Shown: positions 1 to 9,790 of the stretch, piece after piece
How positions within the stretch are numbered: the first letter of the stretch is position 1
Layout: the number at the start of each line of letters is the position of its first letter
From: Rhizophagus sp. LPA8_4_AMF
Taxonomy: Eukaryota > Glomeromycota > Glomeromycetes > Glomerales > Glomeraceae
NCBI GenBank assembly: GCA_021464525.1
Contig: JADRCO010001267.1
Coordinates: 1-20,785 of the forward strand
Length of the DNA: 20,785 nt
Direction of reading: 5' to 3'
Program-made: the position numbers and the translations under genes
The notes under the pieces: model-generated
The model's input: only the letters and a program-made list of their open reading frames with translations
Told to the model about the DNA's origin: nothing
The model's database searches: none

Positions 1-88
1 AGCACAAAAGATAGTGTTTAAAAAAAATGAATGAAAATTTTTGTACAAAATTTTTCGCTCCAGACTTACAACGGTTTCCGTTTCCTAG
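1..88 (+). repeat. Right end of a dispersed repeat ending TTTCCTAG (cut by window edge)
   Basis: The block CGCTCCAGACTTA followed by AACGGTTTCCGTTTCCTAG (56-88) is matched near 19328-19361 and, in its last 22 bases, near 1383-1403. This suggests a shared 3' end of a short non-autonomous repeat. The left end lies outside the window or has decayed. No coding capacity is visible. Confidence 0.45.
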
Positions 89-93
89 TATTA

Positions 94-1190
94 TCATAAT
101 TTTGACTATAGTGAAATCATAATTATAAATATAATCTTATTGATTGTTTTGCGAGCTTTGTTACATTTAGTATGTATCATGCATAAATATTATGCAAAAT
201 GTTAGATCAACAAAAATGAGCCAGAAAAATGACAAAATTTAACAGAAATTCAAATGGTTATTTATAATATTTAAAAAAAATTTATGCATTATAAATATAA
301 AATCACTTCCGGATAATTCCATATTCGGATATATTTATTCGGGTAAACCCGTTCTTTCTGAATATCCAAAAAAAAAATAATAGACTATACCGAAAACGGA
401 TCGAACGCTGACAAGCTATACGATTTTAATGAAATATTATGAATGCGGAAATCTTTATAATACTCTACATAATAATAATTTTTGTAAGAAACATTTATTA
501 TACATAATGCAGGTCGTATTCACATGGTCAGATTAATATCACAGCAGAGAAATTTTAACTGTATGTAATAATGATATTTACCTTGATATATTGTAACTAA
601 ATTCTTTTTCTATCTATTTTACAAATGTTGTTCATCCGATTAAAAGGTCTTTATCAACTTAGATTAGCAACTATAATTGTTTCAACATTTCAAATAAATT
701 CCTACTAAAAGAAGTTACAGGGAAATCACTACGAAGAATTAAAACTTTTTAGCTGAAGGACATAAAATGACTAGATTTTTTTGCAGCCAATTACACAAAA
801 GTTTAATCCATCTCTTTATTATTCTTCTAGTTTTATGTGATAAACCCGATTTTGTTTTAGTAAGTGATAAATTGAGCGCTCACTACATAAATTAATGAAC
901 CTGGGAAATTTATATAATGTATACAACTCCGTTTGCATCATTAATGTCTTCCTCTCTCGATTGCAACATATTGCTTAAAAAATTTGGTGATATTTAGATT
1001 TTCTATATAAATTAATTTTGAATTTTGTAAACGTATAGCGTGTAATTATTACAGATCACTATCATAAAATTAATGAACGAACGCGCTCATTTATATCGTG
1101 ATTTTTACAGCTTATTTCCAGAATATTATTTGTGTGTATAATTTACTATATGGTTTAAAATTCACTGATCACTACGAGCTGTTGCTAGTA
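94..1190. other. AT-rich stretch without recognisable genes
   Basis: No open frame with coding character is seen on either strand. There is a small hairpin at 340-351 (CGGGTAAACCCG) within GGATAT/ATATCC-flanked sequence. Two loosely similar segments near 872-900 and 1050-1090 share AAATTAATGAAC and GCGCTCA words. Nothing else can be supported. Confidence 0.5.
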
Positions 1191-1192
1191 AT

Positions 1193-1403
1193 TGTCCGGA
1201 GGACTATCTCTGGTGACGAAAATGTAAAATTTGTTTATCCCATGCGAAACGTCCTTCCACAAAAATCACCACCATTCCTTTTTTGAATAATCTCCACGCG
1301 CACATTCGTGTTATTTCCTTTTTGAACCCCTGAAATAACTTTACAAATTGCGGGTCACATGCATACTGCGGCCTTCAGTTGCTAACGGTTTCCGTTTTCC
1401 TAG
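1193..1403 (+). repeat. Diverged copy of the GTCCGGA...TTTCCTAG repeat
   Basis: It starts with GTCCGGAGGACTAT, a shortened form of the hairpin start seen at 19194 (TAGTCCGGAGCGAAG then GGACTATA), and ends with AACGGTTTCCGTTTTCCTAG. Both copies also carry TATCCCAT near their left end. The body is strongly diverged. An open frame at 1098-1286 runs into the repeat and looks accidental. Confidence 0.4.
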
Positions 1404-1902
1404 TTGAATAATAAAAAAATGTGCATACATTGCCTCTCAGACTCTCAGTTAGGTGAAAGCTTATTTCCTTCCATTTTTTTACGCAGTTTATAAGAATATT
1501 TATCTATATTCTCAATAAATATGTTGATGAATGAAAGGATTAATAAATTTTTATTCAAAATTTTATATAGAATAATGTCTTACATTTTATTCGCAACTGA
1601 AAACTTGTTATAATACTATATCATAAATTATTTTAATATATTGGACAGTGTTTTATTCTTAGGTATACATATTTTACTAAAGGAAATCATAAATCATATC
1701 CGTCATCTTAATGGGAAGTTAAAATACCGTTAAAGTGAGACTATATTATAAATAAAAAAAATAGTAATAATTTAAAATGAATCTGTGTTATATAATGAAC
1801 GGAATAAGAAAAATTGTGAAAATGCAAATCACTAGACACAAAAAAAATTTTTGACATTCTCGCTGAATGCGCAAAAAAAGTTCATAAATGTATTTTCCCT
1901 AA

Positions 1903-2124
1903 TTACGTATATAACCCCAAAAGACATGCTACAACCAAAACTCCGATGATACCAAAAAATAAAATTTATTGGCAAGATCCTTTGGGAACACAATTTTTAT
2001 CTAAACAATCATCTCGTAAATCACGTGATTGTCGTACACCGGCTCTTAATTTTCGAGCTAAACCAAATCTGATTCCCCGGGTGCCCAGCGTAATCATCAA
2101 AAAAAGCTCGTAAAGAACATTTAT
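1903..2124 (-). pseudogene. Small basic, Cys-bearing, single-pass membrane protein relic
   Basis: On the minus strand a frame stays open from about 2124, with ATG at 2095-2097. It reads a basic stretch (RFGLARKLRAGVRQSRDLR), then DDCLDKNCVPKGSCQ with three cysteines, and reaches TAA at 1966-1968. The same frame continues past that stop into ILFFGIIGVLVVACLLGLYT, a clear 20-residue membrane segment, before TAA at 1903-1905. Codon use and GC content stand out from the surroundings. I read it as a host gene with a C-terminal anchor whose frame is cut by one stop just before the membrane segment. The 5' part is missing. I cannot name the family. The stretch lies inside copy A but is absent from copies B and C. 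Confidence 0.55.
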
Positions 2125-2154
2125 TTATTTTTAATAGGCCATAAGTTGATAAAG

Positions 2155-2331
2155 TTAATAAAAAGAAAATCCATTGAAAAATTGAGCAATTAATAAAACA
2201 TTTGTACTTGGTTGAGAAAGGTTCGCGATAAGCCTCGATGTGTTTCCATTATTAATGGGTACGTTAAGTCGAAAATATTTTCTTATAATTCTTTGTCTTC
2301 TTAATTGTTTTTGTCTTTTTTGAGAAGGCAT
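2155..2331 (-). CDS. Conserved 58-residue basic small ORF, copy A
   Basis: This minus-strand frame of 58 codons starts MPSQKRQKQLRRQRIIRK and ends AQFFNGFSFY before TAA. The first 18 residues are very rich in Arg, Lys and Gln; the rest is mildly hydrophobic (NVLLIAQFF). Copy B (10841-11017) has exactly the same length with 46 of 58 residues identical. My hand count finds 21 changed codons, 9 synonymous and 12 not, fewer replacements than drift would give. Flanking sequence in the same copies has gained many indels, but this frame has none. No splice sites, signal peptide or known domain are evident. It could be a short protein, a first exon, or a remnant of a longer gene. I do not recognise it. 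Confidence 0.45.
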   Translation of the reverse strand: MPSQKRQKQLRRQRIIRKYFRLNVPINNGNTSRLIANLSQPSTNVLLIAQFFNGFSFY

Positions 2332-2945
2332 TTTCAGTTGTAATATATTTATATTAAGGAGGAGATAATATACGTATATTTAGGAAAGATAAAAAAGTTA
2401 CAAAAAGAAACGGCGCATTTATATAATATTTTAATTGTTAAACATTACACAAAATCAACGTATAGATAATAGAACTCAATAAATATATACAATACTTTAA
2501 AATATACTTATCATCATAGATGTTAAAATATTTTTTTACACATATTATTGAATATAAAAATTGTATATTATATTACTTAATAGTATATATCTATTTATAT
2601 ATATTTAAAAATAGAAAACATGAAGGAACGGGATATTTCTTAATTGTTTTTTGCGTCTATAATTAATTTAATTAATATTATAAACTATCCTTAAAAGGTT
2701 TTGTAAAGGGAAGAATACATGCTTGGCGTCTTCTCTGAATTAAACCTTGTTATTCATTTGCATAAGTTTCTACCAACCAATGTAAAAATCATCTTTGTTT
2801 ATATTGCACAATAAAGAGCGCACCTTGAAAGCTTATCTCAGTAGATAACGAAACGCGTGCGTGATTAAGGAAAAATTAAATAAATCCGATTGTTATACTG
2901 TAACCGAATATAAACAAATAGCGATTCATTATAAAAAGTTTTCAA

Positions 2946-4440
2946 ATACCGTACATAAAGAAATTATAGAATCCTATTCATATTAAGCTAAGAAGGATAA
3001 ACATCGTGAGCGTTACTATTTGTGCAACCATGCTCATTATAATGATAATATCGAGGTTCGCTATTAATCTATTATTATTATATTTTTCTTATATGTATGA
3101 GGTTGTGAAATGTACGTTTCTGGTCACCAATATAACTAGTTATGTATTGAAACTTGTTTCACACTTGATAAACATAAAAAAATAAGTTTCAAATAATTCC
3201 GTAGATATAATAACATTCTAGCTTGCTTATAACGAAAAGGAATAAATTGAATTCAGACAATTTACCCATAAAAAATTTATTCCATGGTTTTGTATTCTAT
3301 ATTATTCCGCAAATATATCATATTCACGGATAAAATTTTTTTTTTACAAGGTTACTGTTAATTGTAATTCATTCGTTCAATTATCCTTCTCATCTTTGAG
3401 AATAAATTATTTTATAAATTAATTGTTTGTAATATCATTAACCTAATGAAAACACTATTTAACGATAAAATTATTAATGAAGGAATTTATTTGTCAGATC
3501 TTTATATATTGTGCTAAATTCAGAATACTTTAGTTATCGTAATTTATATTTTGTAGAGAACTATAATTTACTATTAATAAAGTTCTTAATATTGTTAAAC
3601 AAGATAAACATGTAATGATCTAAAAATATTTTATTCATTCAACCTTAGTTGAATCATAATTTAGTGTCATTTAATTTTAATTATGATTGTTCATAATAAA
3701 TATTGGCAAAAATTAAAATATGATGTTAAATAAATTATATTATTGAGTTACATTAAAAAAAAAAATTGAATAAAATAAGGGTTTTGCTATTCATTATTAT
3801 ATAGTGGCAAAATAATTATTTATCACCATAGTTATTTAGCCCATTAACTAACCCTAATACTAATCTCTTAATTTTACTATAGAACCTATATACTTAAGTA
3901 TCACCATATAGTTATAAATAGATATTCTCATAAAATAAATCAATCATAAGATTTTTAAATACCTCAAATATTTAATTCGAGTCAACTGCAAACGATCTGC
4001 GAATCTGGCGTGACGCCAAATAAAAGTAAAGAATTATGTGAAACATTATTTATTGTAGAGTAAAAAACAGACCATAACTTTTTCCTATTTGGTATCTGTT
4101 GTATTATATTTTTACTCTTTTTTGGTGTGATCTACATGAAATCAATGACGTTTATGGCGTTTATATATATTTTCATAAAAAAAAAAAAATTTTTTTTTAA
4201 CGCATGTTACGCAAAGTTTCAGATGATGTGGCTGAAAAAAAAATTTTCCAAATATAGATTTTTTTCCCACAACCAATTATCAAAAAAAAAAAATTTAGAT
4301 CTTTATTAAACATCAAATGAAAAAATTTTTTCTTTTATTAAAAAAATGAATCTTTTTTCTGGAATGCAAGAATGATTAATTAAAAAATCCACTCTCATCA
4401 TATTCTTTTAAAAACTTTAATTTAATAAAGAAGCTTCTTA
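2946..4440. other. Very AT-rich stretch without recognisable genes
   Basis: Only short accidental frames occur. A perfect 13-base palindrome, TGGCGTGACGCCA, lies at 4006-4018 in a small GC-richer island. From 4178 there is a long A-tract followed by a T-tract. The frame at 4127-4309 is low-complexity Lys/Phe sequence produced by these tracts and is not taken as a gene. Confidence 0.55.
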
Positions 4441-4442
4441 CA

Positions 4443-4694
4443 TTATTGGGGTTTTTAAAATTTATGAAATTGAACTATTAAAAAAAACACAAAACGCAAA
4501 ACACTGTCATAATTATCATGAAAGATCGACAACAAAATTTCCTTTTAAGATATCGAGTAACCAAAGTTCCTAAAAAGGAAATTTTATTGTTGATCTTCCA
4601 TGATAATTATGGCCGTTGATTTTTTCGTGTTTTTTGTTTTTTTAATGGTTGTTATTGCAACATCAAATTTCATAAATTTTGAAAACCCAATTAT
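4443..4694. repeat. Near-palindromic MITE-like element, about 250 bp
   Basis: Two arms of about 110 bases are inverted copies of each other. The left arm has ATTATTGGG, AAAATTTATGAAATT, CATAATTATCATG (4508-4520), GATCGACAAC and AAAATTTCCTTTT; the right arm has the reverse complements in mirrored order, including CATGATAATTATG (4599-4611) and CCCAATTAT. A spacer of about 25 bases separates the arms. It has no coding capacity. The family is unassigned because no clear target duplication was seen. A transcript would fold into a long hairpin. Confidence 0.7.
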
Positions 4695-5005
4695 TAAAAT
4701 ATTCTAAAAAAAATCACAAATTATTTTCTCATCGAAATTCATGCATCTTTCAATTTTTTTTCTTTGATTAAACCCCGATTATCACTCATTTTTCATAGAA
4801 TAAAAAACGGGATATGTTTTTCTTATTTTGTATTTCCTGCGCATTGTCCTACGATTCTTTTAAAAGTAAATCATATCACTTGCTTTTTTGGTTGGATCTG
4901 CTTGACCAAAATAGGAAAAAATTCCAGGGAATAGTTAATCTGTTTAATATAGATTAGGATTTCTATTTCTACTCCATTTTGATTCGTATTTCAGATTATG
5001 TCACC

Positions 5006-5427
5006 CCACCTAGGATCATAAATAAAAAAAATTTTTTTTTGTATCAAGAATTGAAATTTTTTGTTTGTATATATAAAATTATCTAAGGTACTTTTTTGGA
5101 AAAAAATCATCTTATCATTTCCACATTAGGTTTGATTGATGATATGTGGTAGTGCTTCGATTAAAATGCTAAGCGTGAGGTGAAAGTATTTTTTTTCATG
5201 AAAAAATTCAAGTTACTTCAGATTGTTTTTTTTATGTACATGATTCTACAGAATGTTTGACTCAAGATTACATGGTTAAAGAAATCATAGCAGGTTCAAG
5301 AACTGATAATAATGATGCAACCAAGATCATTTATCATATGTCATAAGGTCGAGGCTTTTATCCCATCTGACTGACAATTTTGATATATCATATTTTAAAA
5401 AAAAAGTTTGTGGGGTATCCTAGGTGG
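5006..5427. repeat. Inverted 11-base ends (CCACCTAGGAT) around a 422 bp segment
   Basis: CCACCTAGGAT at 5006-5016 is matched by ATCCTAGGTGG at 5417-5427, and both ends are followed inward by A- or T-rich tracts. This is the layout of a small DNA transposon, but no target duplication is visible and the inverted match is short. The segment contains the open frame at 5179-5346. Confidence 0.3.
5179..5346 (+). CDS. Unrecognised coding fragment (55 residues)
   Basis: This frame opens just after a stop at 5176-5178 and runs to TAA at 5344-5346. It begins GESIFFHEKIQVTSDC and includes YVHDSTECLTQDYMVKEII and SRTDNNDATKIIYHMS. The balanced composition, with Asp, Glu, Thr, Cys and few low-complexity runs, is unlike the AT-rich background, so it is probably a real exon or a decayed gene piece. 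It has no internal ATG before residue 34, so it would be an internal exon or a truncated remnant. Another coding island with splice signals begins 137 bases downstream on the same strand and may belong to the same gene. The product is unknown to me. Confidence 0.35.
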   Translation, partial: GESIFFHEKIQVTSDCFFYVHDSTECLTQDYMVKEIIAGSRTDNNDATKIIYHMS

Positions 5428-5482
5428 TACTCTGTAAGTATCCAAATTTTCAATATGTGAATGATTATCTCTTCCTTTGCAG

Positions 5483-5632
5483 ACTTTGCCTCTTAACAAT
5501 GAAAATAGATGGGTGACAGGAACTTCCTCTTGTGCAGAAGAATGGAAATCATTTCCTCAGGTAAAGGAGAGATGTAATGGAGAGAAACCTGGTAGTAGGT
5601 TTCTTACATGCTTCATAGGTAGGGACTCGTAA
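5483..5632 (+). CDS. Unrecognised exon-like frame (49 residues)
   Basis: The frame follows a strong acceptor (CTCTTCCTTTGCAG, ending 5482), with a matching donor GTAAGT about 50 bases upstream, near 5434. It reads TLPLNNENRWVTGTSS, then CAEEWKSFPQ, and either continues to a stop at 5630-5632 or leaves through a possible donor after 5560 (CAG then GTAAAG). A further coding-like stretch near 5638-5690 (VNAANIWAEGQGNVGYVLL) follows in another frame. I take this as part of a host-type gene, probably decayed, shared with the fragment at 5179-5346. No domain was recognised. Confidence 0.4.
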   Translation, partial: TLPLNNENRWVTGTSSCAEEWKSFPQVKERCNGEKPGSRFLTCFIGRDS

Positions 5633-5973
5633 ATTGTGAATGCAGCTAACATTTGGGCTGAAGGACAAGGAAATGTTGGGTATGTATTGTTGTAAGGATA
5701 AGTAATTGATGGGTCGTGTTGTATTCAAGAAGCTTTTTCAGGAATTTTATTGAATTTACGTCTTAAACATATATAATCAACAATAAGTAATGACTTTAAT
5801 ATTATAATTTCTATTGCTTACAATCTTTATTTCTATTATTTTCAATTTTTCAGTTATTTTCAATTTATTTCATAAATATTTATTATTACATATTATATAT
5901 ACTCTAATAAATTTGATTTTTTTAATATACTCATTTAATAAAATAAATTGACTAATTTGTATATGTTTGCCTA
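5633..5973. other. Tail of the coding island, then AT-rich spacer
   Basis: The first 120 bases keep GC-richer, coding-like sequence without a frame I can define. From about 5770 the sequence is AT-rich spacer between this plus-strand island and a minus-strand exon. Confidence 0.4.
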
Positions 5974-6123
5974 TTAAACAATCTGCATACCCCTACGATC
6001 AAATAATGCACTACCTCTAACGTAAATTGCTGATCCACAACTTTTTTTATTAATACTTTCATATTGAATTTTCGTAACAATTTCTCTACCGTCATACCTT
6101 CCTAGTATAACGTGGCGTGGGTA
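5974..6123 (-). CDS. Unrecognised terminal exon-like frame (49 residues)
   Basis: On the minus strand, after a plausible acceptor (TTTATCACTAG), a frame of 49 residues reads YPRHVILGRYDGREIV, then TKIQYESINKKSCGSAIYV and RGSALFDRRGMQIV before TAA at 5974-5976. The pattern of alternating polar and beta-branched residues with Gly turns looks like a folded protein end. Upstream on the same strand (near 6430-6475) there are GTAAGT and AATAATAG signals that could mark an intron, but I could not join a convincing gene. The family is not recognised. Confidence 0.4.
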   Translation of the reverse strand, partial: YPRHVILGRYDGREIVTKIQYESINKKSCGSAIYVRGSALFDRRGMQIV

Positions 6124-8313
6124 CTAGTGATAAAGTACTGGCTAGTTAAGGAATGAAAATCAGGTATCAGAAAAAAATTACTAATGATCGACACCGAAAT
6201 ATATATGAATCTTTTGCAGTTGACTCACGGATCACGAATTAACATAGTTTCATAGTTTCCTAAAAGTTTGTTCAATCTAATAATTTATGTCATACAGTAT
6301 CGAGTGCTAATAGAAAATGTAATTATTAGACAATTTTTTTAAAAAAACTAGCAAATTAAATAAACCAATCATACAATGGCACCTCCTATCACTACTATCT
6401 GATCTCATAAAATTGATTTTCGTTTCTATTATTAGAAAACACAAAACATTTTTTTTTTTATTATTAAACTTACCAAATCCATCAATTTTTAGAAAAATAT
6501 GCAATAAACATTTTCAAATATCCATTTATATCACTTCTAAATAGGTTAAAGAGCAACTTCCATAAAGATCTTAATCAATGATATACTTTTCCTAAAAGTA
6601 AAATACATTTATTTCTTCGAAGCAATTAAATAAAACTCATGAAAACTTCACTGTGATTCCTGTTTTCTCTAGTATGATTTTATTGTAATTTATTGTAAGT
6701 CCAAATAAAAAAAAATGCTGAGATTTAAATTTCAAAGGATATAATACCGGGTTATTCACTATAACAACTTTATGCGCTATAAAATATAGTGTCCATTTAT
6801 CCAAATATCAAAAAGAAAATTGAGAAAAATAATATTAAAAATTAAAATTTTTTACTGAACTTGGCATCAATTTGTCGGGATTCTTAACGTGTACGGGTAT
6901 AGGATATTATTCCTATACCCCTTTTTCTTAAATATGATTGGCTCAAAATGTGGTACAATTAATCATTATGGATGTTATTTTGTACAACATATCTTTAAGA
7001 AAGTATTTGTTTCGCACGCGCGAAAAAATGCAAAGAATGATTTCATAATATTGTAATTTCAAATGTAAAAGACTCAAAATTTTAAAATTTTTTAATTTTT
7101 AACATTTTAAATCAAAAATAAAGTGCTTTATAATTATATTGTTTATTAAAATTTTAATAAATAGGTACAAAAAAATTTTTAAACAGCATTTATCCAAAAT
7201 AAGGTTCAGTTAATTTAATAAAACTAGCGTCTAAGTATCTCACACCTTCTGAACAATTCTACTTATATGACAAACCCATTATGCACAGTGTAGTTCTACT
7301 AAAGTGCAGAAATTATTTTGTAAAATAAACAGTTATACGCGCACAGTAAAATTTATTACAAAAAATAACAATAATTCCATAAATAATTACCCAAATATCA
7401 TGAAAATTAATACTCGTATAGTTCCATACCTATTGAACAACATTACTTCTTCAATAAAAGCTAGTTTTATTCACTTAAAGTACTTAAATTACGCCATAAA
7501 GTGTCTGTATTAAAATGTTCAAAAAATGAGTATAGTTTTATGAATATGCAATCTAGTTTGATACAGTAAAACCAATATCTGAGTAGTTTCATACCTGCCG
7601 AACTGCCTGAACAGCTTTCTTATTTGACAAAAGTCAAGTTATTTGCTATCTTTGCTAAAATAAATAATTTCTGTACAAAAAACGCGTCTATTATAAAAAA
7701 AAAGTTTTACATATAATACAGTACAATTAAGCTGGTGGTTGGAAATATTTAGTTTCCAAACTTGATATGAAAGAATAAAAAAAGAAGATAGAAAAGAAAG
7801 ATAAAAAAGAAGAGGGAGAGAAAGAAACTGTATTGCATAACGTAAACAATAAGCTGTGAGGGTGGAACAGGATAAGTATCGTATACCCCCTGGAACAGGC
7901 CCAATTTGTCAGGAATTTGACCACGTGATATTTAGTAATAAATACACGTGATCGATTAAAAAGTGCTTAAATTTCATCTCTAAAATTATATGAGGAAAAT
8001 ATTGATGTACTAAAGGAATATAAATGGAACAACTTGTTATTAAGTTCATCTCTATATGATTTTCAAATAGATTTTTTTATTATTTTCCTCATTTTTTCCT
8101 ATATGCATTAAAATCCAACTTTTAATCAAATTTGAAAATTTCTGATGTATATCTTATACAAACAAAATAAAAAAAATAAGAATAGTTTAAAGTCGAGTAT
8201 AAAATTCTGATTTTTTGCATTTTCAATAAATATTATAACACATTATGAATTAAATATAACCACTCTATACAAACGATTCTTATATAAACGTTACTTCTAT
8301 AATCAACCAAACA
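6124..8313. other. AT-rich stretch without recognisable genes
   Basis: No frame has convincing coding character; those at 6307-6504, 7304-7513 and 7727-7924 are low-complexity. The 7727-7924 frame comes from a purine-rich tract at about 7765-7830. Small features are a perfect hairpin at 6895-6920, a partial palindrome at 7010-7025 (TTTCGC/GCGAAA) and TGGAACAGG repeated at 7863-7871 and 7891-7899. CACGTG occurs twice near 7922 and 7951. Confidence 0.5.
6895..6920. repeat. Perfect hairpin GGGTATAGGA / TCCTATACCC
   Basis: Two 10-base arms are exactly complementary around a TATTAT loop and are followed by CTTTTTCTT. Stem plus pyrimidine run resembles a transcript end, but no gene is seen next to it. 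It may be a residue of a small element. Confidence 0.5.
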
Positions 8314-8473
8314 TTATATTGAATCTATATTTTCTATATCAACTATTGTTTTAAGGATCATGAATTGTTCCTCATATATCTCTCTATTGTCATTAAATAT
8401 TTGTTCGAACATCAGTGACAAATTTCTCATAAATTTTACGATCTCTGTTAATTGTTGAGTGTAAGTGTTAAAG
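8314..8473 (-). CDS. Terminal exon of an unknown coiled-coil-like protein
   Basis: After a plausible acceptor (TTCATTAACCCAG) the minus-strand frame is open for 52 codons to TAA at 8314-8316. It begins FNTYTQQLTEIVKFM and continues RNLSLMFEQIFNDNRE, then IYEEQFMILKTIVDIEN. Hydrophobic residues at heptad-like spacing and many Glu/Gln/Asn suggest an amphipathic helix or short coiled coil. Phase at the acceptor is one base before the first full codon. Upstream exons are not identified: the adjoining sequence is a kinase relic on the opposite strand, so this may be an orphan 3' end left by rearrangement. I do not recognise the family. Confidence 0.5.
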
Positions 8474-8602
8474 CTGGGTTAATGAACTGTTTAAAAAAAT
8501 TCAAATTTTTTTAAAAAAAAACTCAAATAAAAATTATTGTACCTTTGATCAAAATGGCATTTTGTTAAATCTTGGGATATTGCACAAGAATGGACTCAAG
8601 CT

Positions 8603-9122
8603 TAGGGATTGGAATCGATTTCCATTTTGCAAATCGGTTCTTAATCGAATTTCAATGCCGGCTAGAACTGACTCATTATAAACATAATTTGTTTACGTTC
8701 TTTTAGGCTAAACTACTTATCTAAGAGTCGTATTGCTTATAATTTGCACCGATACGATGAACTTGGCCAAAGTTACCAACATAATATATTTGATTTTTAT
8801 TCGATAATCGATTTTGGTAGAAATTCCAATTCCTACCTACTTTTATATTTGTTAATGCAATAATCTATTGTATTTATTTGTCAAAAAAAAATTTCACATT
8901 TAAATTATAAATCAACATAATTTGGGCCAAATTCGTAATTCTGGCCAGAGTTGAAATTTATTTAGCTCATTATAAACATAATTTTTTTTATATTCTTTAG
9001 GCTAAGCGACTTATCTAAGAGTCACATTGCTTGTAATTTGCACTGATCCTACGAACTTGGCCAAAATTACAACCAACATAACGGATATTCAATAATCGAT
9101 TTAAAATCGATTCCAATCCCTA
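8603..9122. mobile_element. hAT-type MITE, 520 bp, inserted in the kinase relic
   Basis: Perfect 19-base terminal inverted repeats (TAGGGATTGGAATCGATTT at 8603-8621 and its complement at 9104-9122) are flanked by 8-base direct repeats CTCAAGCT (8595-8602) and CTCGAGCT (9123-9130), differing at one base. An 8-base target duplication and TAGGG ends fit the hAT superfamily. Inside, a segment of about 115 bases is directly repeated (8674-8787 and 8968-9085). No transposase is present, so it is non-autonomous. The related kinase fragment near 16700 (minus strand) shows the unoccupied site GGATTCGAGCTGG. Confidence 0.85.
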
Positions 9123-9618
9123 CTCGAGCTTGGCTGAGCTAACGAATGTTACTTTGAAACATCGATATTCAAGTTCTTACATTAATCAGGTAACTATGTT
9201 ATTTGTATTATGAAATTAAAGGTCGAATAAACAAATAATCGTTAAAAGCTGAACTTTTGGGACAATGGCATCGTAGCATTTTTGAAAATGGAATAATAAA
9301 CGGAATAATAATGATGATATAAGTTATTTGATGAACAATGACACTTTATTACGGACGCTCTAGAGTAACTTATTTCAGACAATCATATAAATAAAATAAT
9401 ACCACAAATTAACCGATTGTAATAATAAAATTAAAATCATCCGTAAATCATATCAATCGTATTTATTTTTATTTTATAATAGATTGAAGCATATCATAAG
9501 TGGTTACAATCTGCTTTATTGGCTGAAACGTTTGGTATTACAAAGGACTTCAACGTCCAATTATATCTTAATCATGGCAACAGAATTCTTTCTTGGAGAT
9601 ATGATCGATATATTATGG

Positions 9619-9790
9619 CATCAGGGAATTTTTTCCACTTAAAATCCCACATGTAGATCCACACCAAATATCGTGGAAATCTAATATTTTCCAAATACCC
9701 TATGACAAACACGTGGTATTTCAGCATAGATCCACAAAATTCGATAATAATGATGTGGAATTATGTGATCAGATCTACCTAAAAATTTCA
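9619..9790. mobile_element. Insertion of about 170 bp inside the kinase exon
   Basis: It separates ILW (ending 9618) from GIAGSLEKIHSKG (from 9794), which are contiguous in the kinase family. TTATGG before and TAATGG after it look like a target duplication. The insert repeats the words GATCCACA and GTGGAA and has weak inverted ends (GAATTTTTT against AAAAATTTC). The class is unknown. The frame at 9681-9881 on the other strand is a shadow of this insert and the kinase. Confidence 0.5.

Larger units (their letters stand above)
1440..2945. repeat. Copy A of a three-copy dispersed segment
   Basis: Copies B (from 10286) and C (from 17395) align to this segment over most of their length. Shared blocks include the CAGTTAGGTGAA start (A and B only), ATAAATATGTTGATGA, ACTAAAGGAAATCATAAATC, a conserved antisense ORF, GAATACATGCTTGGC (A and C) and CATCTTTGTTTATATTGC (A and B). 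Copy A is the longest because about 270 bp at roughly 1835-2120, holding a membrane-protein relic, is absent from B and C. No terminal inverted repeats or flanking duplications were found, so a segmental duplication is as likely as a transposon. Confidence 0.75.

Noticed and set aside
4068-4945. Possible large element with inverted ends TTTTTCCTATTTGG / CCAAAATAGGAAAAA around the 250 bp palindrome
   Set aside because: The inverted match is short and AT-rich, and no target duplication could be shown.
6370-6475. Minus-strand IVVIGGAIV-like words suggesting a nucleotide-binding fold
   Set aside because: Only about ten residues match a generic Gly-rich pattern, with stops close by; not enough for a call.
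7304-7513. 69-codon plus-strand frame
   Set aside because: Asn/Lys/Ile-rich translation of plain AT-rich DNA, with no domain or splice context.
7727-7924. 65-codon minus-strand frame with apparent hydrophobic stretches
   Set aside because: Ser/Phe/Leu runs come from a purine-rich tract on the plus strand; low complexity.
8540-8595. A minus-strand frame (ISQDLTKCHFDQ) with a GTACAA donor that would join in phase to the exon at 8314-8473
   Set aside because: The plus strand of the same bases encodes the kinase words KWHF and KSWDIAQEW, seen in the family, so the antisense exon is most likely chance. The phase match has a one-in-three chance.
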